Assembly (NCBI GenBank): GCA_947502145.1
Contig: CANMYO010000004.1
Span: 287,232 to 351,231, forward strand
Reading direction: 5' to 3'
DNA length: 64,000 nt
Source: an uncultured Paracoccaceae bacterium
Lineage (GTDB): Bacteria > Pseudomonadota > Alphaproteobacteria > Rhodobacterales > Rhodobacteraceae
In this document: piece by piece, positions 45,499 to 54,680 of the stretch
Position numbering within the stretch: position 1 is the stretch's first letter
Layout: the number at the start of each line of letters is the position of its first letter
The notes under the pieces: model-generated
Databases searched by the model: none
The model's input: only the letters and a program-made list of their open reading frames with translations
What the model was told of the DNA's origin: nothing
Made by a program: the position numbers and the translations under genes

Positions 45499-46062
45499 CT
45501 AAGCGCGTTCGACGTATTCAAACAGCTCAGTGCTGACGACAATGTCCTCATCGGTGCCAACGAACGGCGGGATCATGACGCGCACGCCATTGTCCAGAAC
45601 GGCCGGCTTGAAACTGTTCGCAGCAGTCTGACCTTTGACGACAGGCTCAGTTTCGACAACTTTGCAAGTAACGCGGGCAGGCAAAGTGACGTTCAGCGCC
45701 TCTTCTTCGTGGTATTCGATCTTCACAACCATCCCATCCTGCAGGAATGGGCGACGATCACCCAGGATATCCGCAGGCAGTGCGATCTGATCAAACGTTA
45801 CGCTGTCCATGAAGGTGAGCATATCGTCAGCCTCAAAAAGAAACTGCTGGTCCTTTTGCTCTAACCGGACTTTTTCAACTTTGTCGGCAGATCTGAAACG
45901 TTCGTTCAGCTTGCGCCCATCCCGCAGGTTCTTGAGCTCGACTTGTGCGAATGCACCACCCTTGCCGGGTTTGACATGGTCAACTTTGACTGCGGCCCAA
46001 AGGCCACCTTCGTGCTCTAGCACATTGCCGGGGCGAATTTCGTTACCGTTGATTTTGGGCAT
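45499..46062 (-). CDS. efp: Elongation factor P
   Basis: A 187-residue translation factor relieving ribosome stalling at polyproline. It has the three OB-like domains, [20 protein letters not shown] at the N-terminus and the loop PGKGGAF, whose Lys (about residue 33-34) is the site modified by EpmA in many bacteria. No efp-modifying enzyme is adjacent. It is divergent from the DUF6280-type gene. Confidence 0.96.
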   Translation of the reverse strand: MPKINGNEIRPGNVLEHEGGLWAAVKVDHVKPGKGGAFAQVELKNLRDGRKLNERFRSADKVEKVRLEQKDQQFLFEADDMLTFMDSVTFDQIALPADILGDRRPFLQDGMVVKIEYHEEEALNVTLPARVTCKVVETEPVVKGQTAANSFKPAVLDNGVRVMIPPFVGTDEDIVVSTELFEYVERA

Positions 46063-46094
46063 GGATCACTTCGTGTCAGAATTATGTCAAAAGG

Positions 46095-46124
46095 TTGATG
46101 ATTGATTGACGCAGGCTATATATT
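46095..46124 (+). promoter_or_regulatory. Candidate promoter for the DUF6280-type gene
   Basis: TTGATG (46095-46100) and TATATT (46119-46124) are spaced 18 bp. A start near 46131 would give a leader of about 155 nt that contains the hairpin at 46171-46199. Confidence 0.4.
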
Positions 46125-46170
46125 GCAGTGCTAACCCTGGCAAGACGACTAAATAGGCGGTGTTTTGCTG

Positions 46171-46199
46171 GTCTGCTATGCGCGGAGCGCATAGCAGAC
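46171..46199. repeat. Perfect 13-bp hairpin in the efp-DUF6280 gap
   Basis: GTCTGCTATGCGC (46171-46183) and GCGCATAGCAGAC (46187-46199) flank the loop GGA. There is no T-run on either side, so it is not a standard terminator. It may be an RNA-level control element for the downstream gene or a palindromic repeat. Confidence 0.6.
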
Positions 46200-46287
46200 A
46201 TTCCAAAACAGAGCCCCCGAATCATTCGAAAGCGGGCATATTGGCCATCACGCCAGAACTACAAGAGCCAAAAGCAAAGGACATCGT

Positions 46288-46611
46288 ATGAAAGATTTCG
46301 TCGACGGCACTGCGTTCAACAACGAACAAGGCAACCGCGCCCGCAAACTGTTTGCGGCTGTTGTGCTGGCTGCTTTGGATGATGCCATCGCGGACGACAA
46401 GAAGTACGGAAATGGTCCAGAACAGATTGCCCGTTGGGCACGCTCGCGCGATGGGCGTGAAGTGTTGTCATGCGCAGGCATCGACCCGAACGAACGGGTT
46501 GTTCAGGGTCTGATGGAATTTGTCGGTAAAGGTGTGCGCACCTCTGTTGCGCTATCCCGTGAAGAAAGCGAGCGTCGCAACGCCGCTGAACAGGAAGCAC
46601 GCGCAGCCTAG
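46288..46611 (+). CDS. Small conserved alphaproteobacterial protein (DUF6280-type)
   Basis: A 107-residue soluble protein, recalled as a very conserved Rhodobacteraceae family (DUF6280). It begins MKDFVDGTAFNNEQGNRARKLFAAVVLAALDDAI, is mostly helical, and has an acidic, Ala/Glu-rich end (SREESERRNAAEQEARAA). There is no membrane or signal segment. Function is unknown. Strong conservation and its own promoter and terminator suggest a housekeeping role. A clear terminator follows at 46636-46669. Confidence 0.85.
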   Translation: MKDFVDGTAFNNEQGNRARKLFAAVVLAALDDAIADDKKYGNGPEQIARWARSRDGREVLSCAGIDPNERVVQGLMEFVGKGVRTSVALSREESERRNAAEQEARAA

Positions 46612-46635
46612 ACAAGGTCTGTCACTTCACAGATG

Positions 46636-46669
46636 AAAAAACGCGGCCCTCTGCTCGGGCCGCGTTTTT
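46636..46669. terminator. Bidirectional intrinsic terminator
   Basis: The arms are AAAAACGCGGCCC (46637-46649) and GGGCCGCGTTTTT (46657-46669), around a 7-base loop. T-runs follow on the plus strand, and A-runs upstream act as T-runs on the minus strand. It separates the DUF6280-type gene from the convergent membrane protein gene. Confidence 0.9.
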
Positions 46670-46684
46670 CGTTTTGGGGCTGCG

Positions 46685-47263
46685 CTATCCACCCGCAAAC
46701 ATGATCGCAAAGACGATTCCCGGCAACGCCTGCAGCAACGCAAGGCCCGCGATGAGCATTCGCATCAGTCGGCTGGTGAACCTTCCCCACAACCAGACGC
46801 TGGTCAACAATACCGCAATGATCTCGATCGGGCCGACGATATTGCCGTAATGCGCTGGCGACCAATAGCTGACCGGGCTGAAAAATTTCCAATTTGTCAG
46901 GGGCCAGAAATGCGCCCGCGCATCATCGTTGTGCAGCGGAAAATCCAACAAGAGGTGCAACAAGGCCGCACCACTCAGCGCGATGAACACGGGCGACCGG
47001 AACATCGCAGCAACCATCAACGCAATTCCCCAAAGCACGATCGAATTGTCCACACGGAAGATTTGCTGCCAACCCTCTGAATAGTAGAGTTGGTCAAAGA
47101 CCACATTGGCGGGCGTGCCCATCACCTGCAGATGCCAGGCCACAAGCCCATAGAGCGAAGCATCAGGAATGAAGGCCCCCAGCAGGGCCGCTGCTGTCAC
47201 AGCGCGAGCATCCGGGCGACCAAAGGCAGCGATGCCAAAAATCAGATGGGCGGGCGTGTTCAT
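46685..47263 (-). CDS. Multi-pass membrane protein (metal-dependent hydrolase/YdjM-like)
   Basis: A 192-residue inner-membrane protein with about four to five hydrophobic segments. It starts MNTPAHLIFGIAAFG and has DASLYG and LLLDFPLHNDDARAHFWPLTNW, a pattern like the YdjM/DUF457 family with His/Asp residues that could bind metal. Function unknown. It is divergent from cobQ (51 bp), so a link to cobalamin synthesis is only positional. Confidence 0.8.
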   Translation of the reverse strand: MNTPAHLIFGIAAFGRPDARAVTAAALLGAFIPDASLYGLVAWHLQVMGTPANVVFDQLYYSEGWQQIFRVDNSIVLWGIALMVAAMFRSPVFIALSGAALLHLLLDFPLHNDDARAHFWPLTNWKFFSPVSYWSPAHYGNIVGPIEIIAVLLTSVWLWGRFTSRLMRMLIAGLALLQALPGIVFAIMFAGG

Positions 47264-47314
47264 GGTCTTCCCTCATGCACCAGACCTGCCTAAGACGTAG
47301 TTCAGGGGTGCACA

Positions 47315-48772
47315 ATGACGAATGCCATCATGATACAGGGCGCGGGCTCCAACGTCGGCAAGTCGATGTTGGTGGCGGGACTCGCACGCGCCGCAACCCT
47401 GCGTGGTCTGCGGGTTGCGCCGTTCAAGCCGCAAAACATGTCAAATAACGCAGCCGTCACGGTTGACGGGGGCGAAATTGGCCGCGCTCAGGCGCTTCAG
47501 GCTATGGCCGCACAGCGCGAACCCGTCATCGACATGAATCCAGTTCTTCTCAAACCAGAGAGCGAGACCGGTGCTCAGATTGTGGTACAGGGCCAGCGCC
47601 TTACCACGCTCAAGGCACGCGACTACGGGAAGATGAAAGCTACGTTGCTGCCACGCGTGCTTGAGAGCTTTTACCGCCTGGCCGAAACCGCGGATCTGGT
47701 CATCGTCGAAGGCGCTGGCAGCCCTGCCGAGGTCAATTTACGCGCCGGGGACATTGCCAATATGGGCTTTGCTTCGGCGGCGGGCGTACCTGTGGCCCTA
47801 GTTGGCGATATTGATCGGGGCGGGGTCATTGCCCAAATCGTTGGGACAAAAGCGGTCATCGCCGCAGAGGACAGCGCGTTGGTCTGTGGCTTTGCAATCA
47901 ACAAATTTCGCGGCGATCCCACACTGTTTGATGCAGGGTTGGACATCATCGTGCAAGCGACGGGTTGGCAGAGTTTCGGGGTGTTGCCCTGGTTTCCGGA
48001 CGCGTGGAAATTGCCTGCCGAGGACGTCATGGATGTCGCGAACCGGCCAGGAGGGCGCATCAAGATCGCGGTGCCAAAGCTGAACAGGATTGCAAACTTT
48101 GACGATCTTGACCCCCTTGTTGCCACCCCAGAGGTCACAGTCGATATTGTTGAATCAGGCCGCGCCCTGCCCGGCGATGCCGATCTGGTCCTGATCCCGG
48201 GATCAAAGGCAACAATCGCCGACCTTGCACATTTCCGTGCACAGGGCTGGGATACCGATCTGATGGCGCATGTGCGCCGCGGCGGTCATGTCCTCGGGAT
48301 ATGTGGCGGGTATCAAATGTTGGGCATGCAGATCAGCGACCCTGATGGGATTGAGGGACCACCGTCAACGGTTGAGGGGTTAGGCCTATTGGACGTCAGA
48401 ACTGTGATGAAACCTGCAAAGCGTGTTGTGACATCCAAGGCGCTGCACAGGGCGACCGGGTTTGTGGTCAAGGGATATGAAATTCACAATGGCCATACCA
48501 GCGGCCCGGACTGCGAACGCGCCTGGCTGGAGCTGGACGCACGCCCGGAAGGTGCAGCAAGCGTGAGTGGGAAAATCCAAGGTTGCTACATGCATGGGCT
48601 ATTTACCGGCGACGACTTTCGACAGTCCTATCTCGCAGGTTTTGGTGAGCTGGTGTCAGATATCGCATATGACGTTGAGGTCGATAAGACCCTGGACCGG
48701 CTCGCGGACCACATCGAGGCACATCTTGACGTTGCTGCGATCTTCGCAAGTGCCGCCAGACTGCGCTGCTAG
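47315..48772 (+). CDS. cobQ: Cobyric acid synthase
   Basis: A 485-residue glutamine-dependent amidotransferase that amidates adenosylcobyrinic acid diamide in B12 synthesis. The ATP-binding N-terminus is [20 protein letters not shown] (P-loop-like), and the C-terminal class I glutaminase domain has ICGGYQMLG with the catalytic Cys (about residue 331) and the His in HGL near the end. No other cob genes are in the window, so the rest of the pathway is elsewhere. ATG 47315 follows AGGGG. Confidence 0.95.
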   Translation: MTNAIMIQGAGSNVGKSMLVAGLARAATLRGLRVAPFKPQNMSNNAAVTVDGGEIGRAQALQAMAAQREPVIDMNPVLLKPESETGAQIVVQGQRLTTLKARDYGKMKATLLPRVLESFYRLAETADLVIVEGAGSPAEVNLRAGDIANMGFASAAGVPVALVGDIDRGGVIAQIVGTKAVIAAEDSALVCGFAINKFRGDPTLFDAGLDIIVQATGWQSFGVLPWFPDAWKLPAEDVMDVANRPGGRIKIAVPKLNRIANFDDLDPLVATPEVTVDIVESGRALPGDADLVLIPGSKATIADLAHFRAQGWDTDLMAHVRRGGHVLGICGGYQMLGMQISDPDGIEGPPSTVEGLGLLDVRTVMKPAKRVVTSKALHRATGFVVKGYEIHNGHTSGPDCERAWLELDARPEGAASVSGKIQGCYMHGLFTGDDFRQSYLAGFGELVSDIAYDVEVDKTLDRLADHIEAHLDVAAIFASAARLRC

Positions 48773-49692
48773 TCCATGTCCTGCGCGTTCAGGACGCGCA
48801 TGATTTCGCGACGGACAAGCTTTCGCACGTTACGTGTAATCCGTTCACCCAACTTGCCTTGAAGTTCATCACGCACAATATCGAGCACCATCTGGCGCAG
48901 TGCCTCCTCGTCGATTGCCGGGTCATGTGCCAGAAACGCGGACAGGTCATCGTCTTCGCCTGCCGGCGTCCCGATCAGGTCGTCGCCAAAATCCTCGCCC
49001 AGTGTGTCGCGGCTTAGATGGCGGAACGCCACGCGGGAATCCGCCGGCGTCTCTTCATTCGCGGCCTCATCCTCGGACACCCGTTCAGCACGGGCCGTTG
49101 AAAACGCGACCGTCTGCGATGCCGGTGCCGTGTCTTCGCCGGCATCATCGGCAGCATCAAAGATCTGTTGATCAGGCGTTGGCAGGGTGACGGCAGAGAC
49201 AATCTCTGGTGTGTCGATCTCATCTTCAATGTCAGCGTCATGATCGGGTGGGAAAACAGCCTGATCCCAACTCGGAACGGTTGAAACCTCGCTCCCATCA
49301 GGTTCCCATTCGTCAGGCTGGGCCGTCACGGCGGCCTCAAGCTCAGCGATTGTTGCTTCCAGACTGTCCCGGTTGGGGCCCGCTTCGGGTATAGAATCTT
49401 CCAACTCGTCAGGCTGATGCGGTTCCGAATCGGATAGGTCAAGAAATGCTGCTTCGGGGTCGAGGTCGGCAACAATTTCTTCTGCGGGTGCATCCAATGA
49501 CTCGACGACGTCATCTCGTTCGGCGGGAGCTTCGACCCTGAGTGCGGGTGTCAAAACCAGCCGGTCAGCAGGTTTTTCAGGCTCTGGCGTGGTATCCGGC
49601 GTCGGGTTTCGGGGCTTGTCCCCTTCAGATACAAGCCTGCGGATAGAGGACAGCACATCCTCAATTTCGACATTGGTGACCGGATCGGACAT
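48769..49692 (-). CDS. PopZ-like acidic protein
   Basis: A 307-residue protein with a conserved N-terminal motif ([17 protein letters not shown], about residues 7-23) and a C-terminal helix pair ([37 protein letters not shown]). The roughly 220-residue middle is Asp/Glu/Pro-rich and probably disordered. This plan (N-terminal helix, acidic linker, C-terminal oligomerisation helices) is that of the polar organiser PopZ in alphaproteobacteria. The similarity is judged by eye, not by alignment. ATG 49692 follows AGGAACAATAC. It overlaps cobQ convergently by 4 bp. Confidence 0.55.
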   Translation of the reverse strand: MSDPVTNVEIEDVLSSIRRLVSEGDKPRNPTPDTTPEPEKPADRLVLTPALRVEAPAERDDVVESLDAPAEEIVADLDPEAAFLDLSDSEPHQPDELEDSIPEAGPNRDSLEATIAELEAAVTAQPDEWEPDGSEVSTVPSWDQAVFPPDHDADIEDEIDTPEIVSAVTLPTPDQQIFDAADDAGEDTAPASQTVAFSTARAERVSEDEAANEETPADSRVAFRHLSRDTLGEDFGDDLIGTPAGEDDDLSAFLAHDPAIDEEALRQMVLDIVRDELQGKLGERITRNVRKLVRREIMRVLNAQDMD

Positions 49693-49786
49693 GTATTGTT
49701 CCTGCATTTCGCCTCGGAACAAACATTAACGCCAAAGCGGTAATCAGACAACTAACGCAACTGCATTTGAAAAAATCAGATTTGAA

Positions 49787-51145
49787 TTATTTTCCCAAAG
49801 CCCGCAAAACCCGATCAAGCGCCTGCCCTTGTTCGGAGGTGATTGTCGGGGCATCCTTGACCAGATTGTAATAGGCTGCCGGGTCATATTGCTGCACGGG
49901 AAGGCGCAGGTGTTCCGCTGTCAGCAAGCCCATCGCCTCAAGAACCGCGTAAGAGGCAATCACTTCATCAGCCTGAGCGGAAATTGTGTTCGCCTGCGCA
50001 TTCAACAGCTCCTGCTCTGCATTGAGCACGTCCAACGTCGTGCGTGCGCCCAACGTTGCCTCTTCACGCACCCCGCGAAACGCGACAGTTGCGGCACGTG
50101 TCTGTTGATTTGAGGCCTGAAGCGATGCCCGCGCCACTTCAAGGAAAGAATAAGCGTTTCCAACCTGCTGTTGGATATTGTGCGTCGTGACGTGCAATCC
50201 GGCGCGTGTCGCATCGCGGCGGGCCATGAACTGCCGCACGGTCGCAGACAGACGCCCTCCCTGGTAGATTGGGCCGGACAAGGTCAAACCCACTTCGCGA
50301 CCTGCGTCAAAGTCCTGATTAACACCAACTCTCGCCGTTGCAGACAGGTTTGGTTTATAAGCCGCCTCTGCGCGCCGGATATTCAGCTCGGCCGCCGTCA
50401 CAGAATGTCGCACCTCCAGGATGGATGGGTGGTTGCGAACCGCGAACTCCTTGGCCTCGGCAATGGAGCGCGACACCGGCGCCGCGCTGACCGGGCGCAG
50501 ATTGCGCGGTGGACGACCAACAGCATTGCGATATTCCTCAGCAGAGCGGGCAAGATCGCCTTGCGCGGCCGCCAGAAGGCTTTTTGCCGACGCAAGCCGC
50601 GCCTCTGCAAGCGATACATCCGTCCGTGTCACCTCACCAACTTCAAAACGGTCCTGCGCTGCACGAAGTTCCTGCGTGATCAACCGCACGTTATTATTGC
50701 GCAATGCGACAAACTCAGAGCTGCGGCGCACGTTCATGTAAGCTTCGATCGCACGAAGCAGGACCTGCTGCTCAATCCCGCGCAATGACTGGCGTGTCCC
50801 CAGAACGAGTTCTTTCTGCGCCTCGATCGCCAGTTGGTTTGCACCACCATCATAAAGTGTGAGCTGACCGGAAATCGACGCATTAAGCGAAATCAGGTCT
50901 GAATTTGGCAGTCGGGGATATTGGCTTGTTGCGCTGATCGCCCAGTTGACCACTGGCATCGTCGCTGACACGGCGATCGCAACATCTTCGTCAGCGGCAC
51001 GCAACAGAGCGCGGTTCTGTTCCAGCAACCCGGAATGTTCATATGCATGAACAAGCGCATCGCTCAGGGTTTCAGAAGTTGCAGCTGTTGCCGATCCGAT
51101 TAACAGCGCCATGGTCAATGTCGTGAGTTTCTTGCGCAATGCCAT
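49787..51145 (-). CDS. tolC: TolC-family outer-membrane efflux protein
   Basis: A 452-residue outer-membrane channel. Signal peptide MALRKKLTTLTMALLIGSATAATS, then two repeats of long helices with TolC-type patterns such as EAYMNVRRSSEFVALRNNNVRLI, TRTDVSLAEARLASAKSLL and TTLDVLNAEQELLNAQAN. It forms the exit duct for type I secretion or RND/ABC pumps. It is 55 bp from pcm on the same strand (pcm upstream), so both may share a transcript. Confidence 0.93.
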   Translation of the reverse strand: MALRKKLTTLTMALLIGSATAATSETLSDALVHAYEHSGLLEQNRALLRAADEDVAIAVSATMPVVNWAISATSQYPRLPNSDLISLNASISGQLTLYDGGANQLAIEAQKELVLGTRQSLRGIEQQVLLRAIEAYMNVRRSSEFVALRNNNVRLITQELRAAQDRFEVGEVTRTDVSLAEARLASAKSLLAAAQGDLARSAEEYRNAVGRPPRNLRPVSAAPVSRSIAEAKEFAVRNHPSILEVRHSVTAAELNIRRAEAAYKPNLSATARVGVNQDFDAGREVGLTLSGPIYQGGRLSATVRQFMARRDATRAGLHVTTHNIQQQVGNAYSFLEVARASLQASNQQTRAATVAFRGVREEATLGARTTLDVLNAEQELLNAQANTISAQADEVIASYAVLEAMGLLTAEHLRLPVQQYDPAAYYNLVKDAPTITSEQGQALDRVLRALGK

Positions 51146-51200
51146 TATCGAATCCCGTTGTCATAGGGGCAGGTTTGAAACCTGCGCACCCGATTTATTC

Positions 51201-51854
51201 TTATAATGCGAATGTCTCTTTTGCTGAGAATCCCGCCAGAACAGGTGCGCCCGCATTGAAACTGAACCGCCAGCTGATCTTGCCATCTATATTGTGACCA
51301 ATCCGCACGACGCCAAGGGCACCTTCGGCAAAAATTGCCGCAATCCGACCGCATTCGCGCAACTGTTCCGCGATTGCCACTGGAATTTCCTCTGCCGCGC
51401 CCTGCAATATGATAATGTCGTAAGGGCCTGATTTCGCAGATCCTTCTGCAAGCGGCCCTGAAATGACCGCTGCGTTGTCAACACCCAGTTCAGACAGATT
51501 TGCCTGTGCGTCATCCGCAAGCGCTTCATCGTCTTCAACACCGACAACGAAATCGGCCAATCGCGCTGCAATTGCCGTCGAATAGCCAAGGCCGCAGCCA
51601 ATATCGAGCACAACATGCTCTGGCTGAATATCAAGGGCATCCAACATCTTGGCCAATGTGCGGGGTTCAAGCAGGACACGGCCGCCAGGTAATGCAAGAT
51701 TTTCACCCACATAGGCCGCTTCGCGCTGCGATTCCGGCACGAAGGATTCGCGCGGAACTGTCAGCATCGCATCAATGATAGGAAATTTCGTCACATCTGA
51801 AGGGCGCACCTGCGTGTCGACCATCATCGTTCTGCGGTTCTCGTAGTCAGCCAC
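51201..51854 (-). CDS. pcm: Protein-L-isoaspartate O-methyltransferase
   Basis: A 217-residue SAM-dependent methyltransferase that repairs isoaspartyl residues. It has VRPSDVTKFPIIDAMLTVPRE, motif I VVLDIGCGLGYSTAIAARL, and later IILQGAAEEIP. The start is GTG at 51854, after AAAGAG; MADYENRR agrees with homologues. It precedes tolC on the same strand, an order I know from roseobacters. Confidence 0.93.
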   Translation of the reverse strand: MADYENRRTMMVDTQVRPSDVTKFPIIDAMLTVPRESFVPESQREAAYVGENLALPGGRVLLEPRTLAKMLDALDIQPEHVVLDIGCGLGYSTAIAARLADFVVGVEDDEALADDAQANLSELGVDNAAVISGPLAEGSAKSGPYDIIILQGAAEEIPVAIAEQLRECGRIAAIFAEGALGVVRIGHNIDGKISWRFSFNAGAPVLAGFSAKETFAL

Positions 51855-51999
51855 GATCTAAACTCTTTCGTTCACATCCGTCTGAAACGTCATGCCACAA
51901 AGCAAGTTGGGCGGCAACGCTTCAATGTGCCAAAGTCACATTTCTCGACAGTTTGGCGACTTGCGCGTCTTTTGACCATGGTATATCCGATCCCTCGGC

Positions 52000-52073
52000 G
52001 GCGAGTGGGCAGGTAGGTTATGCAGCGGATTGCAAATCCGTGTAGACCGGTTCGATTCCGGTACTCGCCTCCA
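52000..52073 (+). tRNA. tRNA-Cys (GCA anticodon)
   Basis: The plus-strand sequence folds as a 74-nt tRNA: acceptor GGCGAGT/ACTCGCC, a D-arm, anticodon loop TTGCAAA with GCA, T-arm CCGGTTCGATTCCGG, and an encoded CCA. It lies in the gap between pcm and the MBL-fold gene. No integrase or truncated tRNA copy is nearby. Confidence 0.96.
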
Positions 52074-52080
52074 TATCAAC

Positions 52081-52881
52081 CTATTTCTGAGGCATTGGCG
52101 TCTGTGGGCCTTGGTCAAGTCGCGTTATATGCGGCGCGATGCCAGCAGGAAAATATGTGCGTACCAGCGGATCGTGACCGGGAATAATCAGCTCTGGCCC
52201 GCTCGCGAGGGTCTTGAGCGTTTCAAATCCGGCAAGCATATTCTCCAGATCAACCACGATTGGAAAAGGTTTGCGCGCGAAGACATTTTCGTAAAAATGT
52301 GCGGCGTCTGATGCCAGAACCAGATCTCCTGCATCTGTTCTGACGCAAACGCATTGCAACCCCCGGCTATGCCCGCCGATACAATGGACAGTGACGCCTT
52401 CGGCAACCTCGTCAGAGCCTGAAACAAAAGTCATCTTGCCAGCGTAAAGTCGCTTTATTGCTTCGCACACATGCACCGCCGTAAACGGCGCGCGCAAAGT
52501 GTCGTGGCACATGCAGGGGCCTGTCGCAAAAGCCATTTCAGCCTGCTGCAGATACAGATGCGCGTTTGGGAAAAGATGCAATCCACCCGCATGATCGTAA
52601 TGAAGGTGGGTCACGATGACAGCGTCGATATCTTCCGGTTGCAGTCCAAACGGGGCAAGCGCGACACCTGGGTCCAGCCTGATCGGGCGACCGCGATCCG
52701 TGGCCTCTGCGGAGTCGTATCCGGTGTCGACAAGGATGACCTTGTCGCCACGCCGCAAGAGCCACATGTAATAATCCATCGCATGTGGCGCGTCATGATT
52801 GTCGTCAAAAATGAAGCTGTCAGCGCGGGTACGCGCGTTGCGATCGGCGTATTTGACGGCGTAAACTTCCCAATTGTTCAT
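52081..52881 (-). CDS. Metallo-beta-lactamase-fold hydrolase (lactonase-like)
   Basis: A 266-residue MBL-fold enzyme with the zinc signature HLHYDHAGG (about residues 92-100), further His/Asp in CIGGHSRG and ASDAAHFYEN, and IIPGHDP near the C-terminus. It resembles the lactonase subgroup labelled N-acyl-homoserine lactonase family, so it may open a lactone ring. ATG 52881 overlaps the preceding monooxygenase stop (ATGA), making it the last gene of the TctCBA operon. A quorum-quenching role is not implied; a catabolic lactone is more plausible. Confidence 0.85.
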   Translation of the reverse strand: MNNWEVYAVKYADRNARTRADSFIFDDNHDAPHAMDYYMWLLRRGDKVILVDTGYDSAEATDRGRPIRLDPGVALAPFGLQPEDIDAVIVTHLHYDHAGGLHLFPNAHLYLQQAEMAFATGPCMCHDTLRAPFTAVHVCEAIKRLYAGKMTFVSGSDEVAEGVTVHCIGGHSRGLQCVCVRTDAGDLVLASDAAHFYENVFARKPFPIVVDLENMLAGFETLKTLASGPELIIPGHDPLVRTYFPAGIAPHITRLDQGPQTPMPQK

Positions 52882-53168
52882 TGTGAAACCTGCGAAAAGC
52901 ATTGCACCGTTTTGTGCGCGATCATTGGCGCGACCGCACTGTCAAAGGTCTTGAAATGTGTGCTCATTAGATGTGCGTCAAACGCCGCGCGGTCTGTGTA
53001 CAGCTCATAAAGGAACACACGGCCAGGTGCTTCGGGATCCTTACAGACGTCAAATTGTTGGCAGCCTGGCTCACTTTCAAGCGAGGTGCGCGCGTTAGCA
53101 TACATCAAGGGTAAGAACTGATCTTCCCGGCCCGGAACCAGCTCAAAGTTTACTGCAACAGCATACAT
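52878..53168 (-). CDS. Antibiotic-biosynthesis-monooxygenase-fold (ABM) protein
   Basis: A 96-residue protein with the ABM dimeric alpha+beta barrel: MYAVAVNFELVPGREDQFLPLMYANARTSLESEPGC, then FLYELYTDRAAFDAHLMSTHF. Such proteins are small, cofactor-free oxygenases acting on quinols or electron-rich aromatic compounds, or merely scaffold-like. It shares one base of stop/start with tctA (TGATG) and an ATGA overlap with the MBL-fold gene, so it belongs to the transport operon. Confidence 0.87.
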   Translation of the reverse strand: MYAVAVNFELVPGREDQFLPLMYANARTSLESEPGCQQFDVCKDPEAPGRVFLYELYTDRAAFDAHLMSTHFKTFDSAVAPMIAHKTVQCFSQVSQ

Positions 53169-54679
53169 CAGGCCGTTCCTTTCTTGAGCCGCACAAAGGT
53201 TCGTTTGATCACGGGAAACTGGCTCAGGATCAACGTGACATTCAAGACCAACAACATGGCCGCAACCGGGCGGGATGCAAAGACCGACAGGTCACCATTT
53301 GAAATCAGCAGCGACCGTCGAAAGGTCTCATCAAATAGACCACCCAGGATCACACCGATAACAAGCGGGGCGATCGGATATTTCAGCATGTTCATGAAAT
53401 AGGCCACACATCCAACCGCCAGCATCAGATATAGGTCGTTGATACCACCACCGACGCTGAATGATCCAATGGTGGTGAGAACCAGAACGACCGGCAGGAA
53501 TACGGTTTGGGGAATATGCAGAATCTTTATGAATATCCGCGCAGTAAACAGGCCCATGATGAACATGGTAAACGACGCCAGAACCATGATCGCAACGACC
53601 CGCAGGATGATGTCCGGGTCAATTGTTGGTCCGGGGATCACGTTGTTGATCTTGAACGCCCCCATCAGCGCCGCCGCGGGCGGAGAACCGGGGATCCCCA
53701 AGACCAGAAGCGGGATCAGTGCACCACCGATACAGGCATTGTTTGCCGTCTCAGAAGAAAGCAACCCTTCAAGTGAACCCTTGCCGAACTTTGCGCCGTC
53801 CTTGCTGACGGATTTGCCCACGCCGTAACTGACCCATCCTGCCACATCTTCGCCGACACCTGGCAATGCGCCTACACCCGTCCCGATAACGCCCGACCGC
53901 GAAATCGTCGGCAGATATTTCCGCACTGTCTTGAGGTTCGGCAACACCCTGCCCTTCAGCGCCATGGCCTGTGCTGGTGGCATATGACGCATGCCGTCAA
54001 TCACCTGTGGGATCGCAAAGGCACCCATCAGCACCGGCACGACCTGGAAACCCGACAAAATATACGACCAGCCAAAGGTGTAGCGTGGTTCTGACAAGAG
54101 CGGATCAAGACCAACCATCGCCATGGCCAATCCGATCAACCCGGCGATCCAGCCTTTGATAACTAGATCCTCTGACATCAGCGTGCCCGACAACAGAATA
54201 CCAAATAGCGCCAAAAGCGCCTTTTCTGGGCTGGCAATATTCTTTGAGATAAGAAGCAGGACCCAGACGAAAATCAGCAATGCGAACGTCCCGATCAAGG
54301 TGCCGATGAAGCTTGCGGTTGTGGTCAGTCCAAGCGCCTCTCCGCCCCGGCCCGCCTTGGCGAGCGGATAGCCGTCCATTGCGGTCGCAGCACTGGCTGC
54401 GGTGCCCGGGATATTTAACAGGATTGACGGATATGATCCTCCGTAAATCGCCCCCACGTATGCCCCCAAAAGCGCGATCAACGAGTAATCCAGCGGAATT
54501 TTGTTTCCGAAGAACCCCGTCAGAATTGTTACCGCAAGCGTCGCTGTCAGCCCGGGCAAGGCCCCGAAGGTGATGCCCAAAAAGACCGAGACAACAAGAT
54601 ATGCGTAAGTGAGCGGATCAGACACCAGCGCGATGAACGCTGCGCCAAATCCAGACAGCTGTCCAAAAACGAATTCCAT
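53168..54679 (-). CDS. tctA: Tripartite tricarboxylate transporter, large permease TctA
   Basis: A 503-residue, roughly 12-segment permease of the TTT family. The signature LGITFGALPGLTATLAV, the GGSYPSILLNIPGTAASAATAMDGYPLAKAG loop and the later GIPGSPPAAALMGAF are typical of TctA. It imports a carboxylate with Na+ or H+ together with TctB and the periplasmic TctC. ATG 54679 is chosen because the first segment follows directly; an upstream in-frame stretch is unconserved. Only one base separates it from the tctB stop. Confidence 0.95.
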   Translation of the reverse strand: MEFVFGQLSGFGAAFIALVSDPLTYAYLVVSVFLGITFGALPGLTATLAVTILTGFFGNKIPLDYSLIALLGAYVGAIYGGSYPSILLNIPGTAASAATAMDGYPLAKAGRGGEALGLTTTASFIGTLIGTFALLIFVWVLLLISKNIASPEKALLALFGILLSGTLMSEDLVIKGWIAGLIGLAMAMVGLDPLLSEPRYTFGWSYILSGFQVVPVLMGAFAIPQVIDGMRHMPPAQAMALKGRVLPNLKTVRKYLPTISRSGVIGTGVGALPGVGEDVAGWVSYGVGKSVSKDGAKFGKGSLEGLLSSETANNACIGGALIPLLVLGIPGSPPAAALMGAFKINNVIPGPTIDPDIILRVVAIMVLASFTMFIMGLFTARIFIKILHIPQTVFLPVVLVLTTIGSFSVGGGINDLYLMLAVGCVAYFMNMLKYPIAPLVIGVILGGLFDETFRRSLLISNGDLSVFASRPVAAMLLVLNVTLILSQFPVIKRTFVRLKKGTA

Positions 54680-54680
54680 T

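Noticed and set aside
47264..47314. Cobalamin riboswitch before cobQ
   Set aside because: Only 51 bp separate cobQ from the divergent gene, too short for the element.
52000..52073. tRNA-Cys as an integration site
   Set aside because: No integrase or duplicated 3' end nearby; the mobile region begins 8 kb away.
52081..52881. Quorum-quenching AHL lactonase
   Set aside because: The MBL motif is shared by many lactonases, and linkage to a TctCBA importer and dehydrogenases favours a catabolic role.
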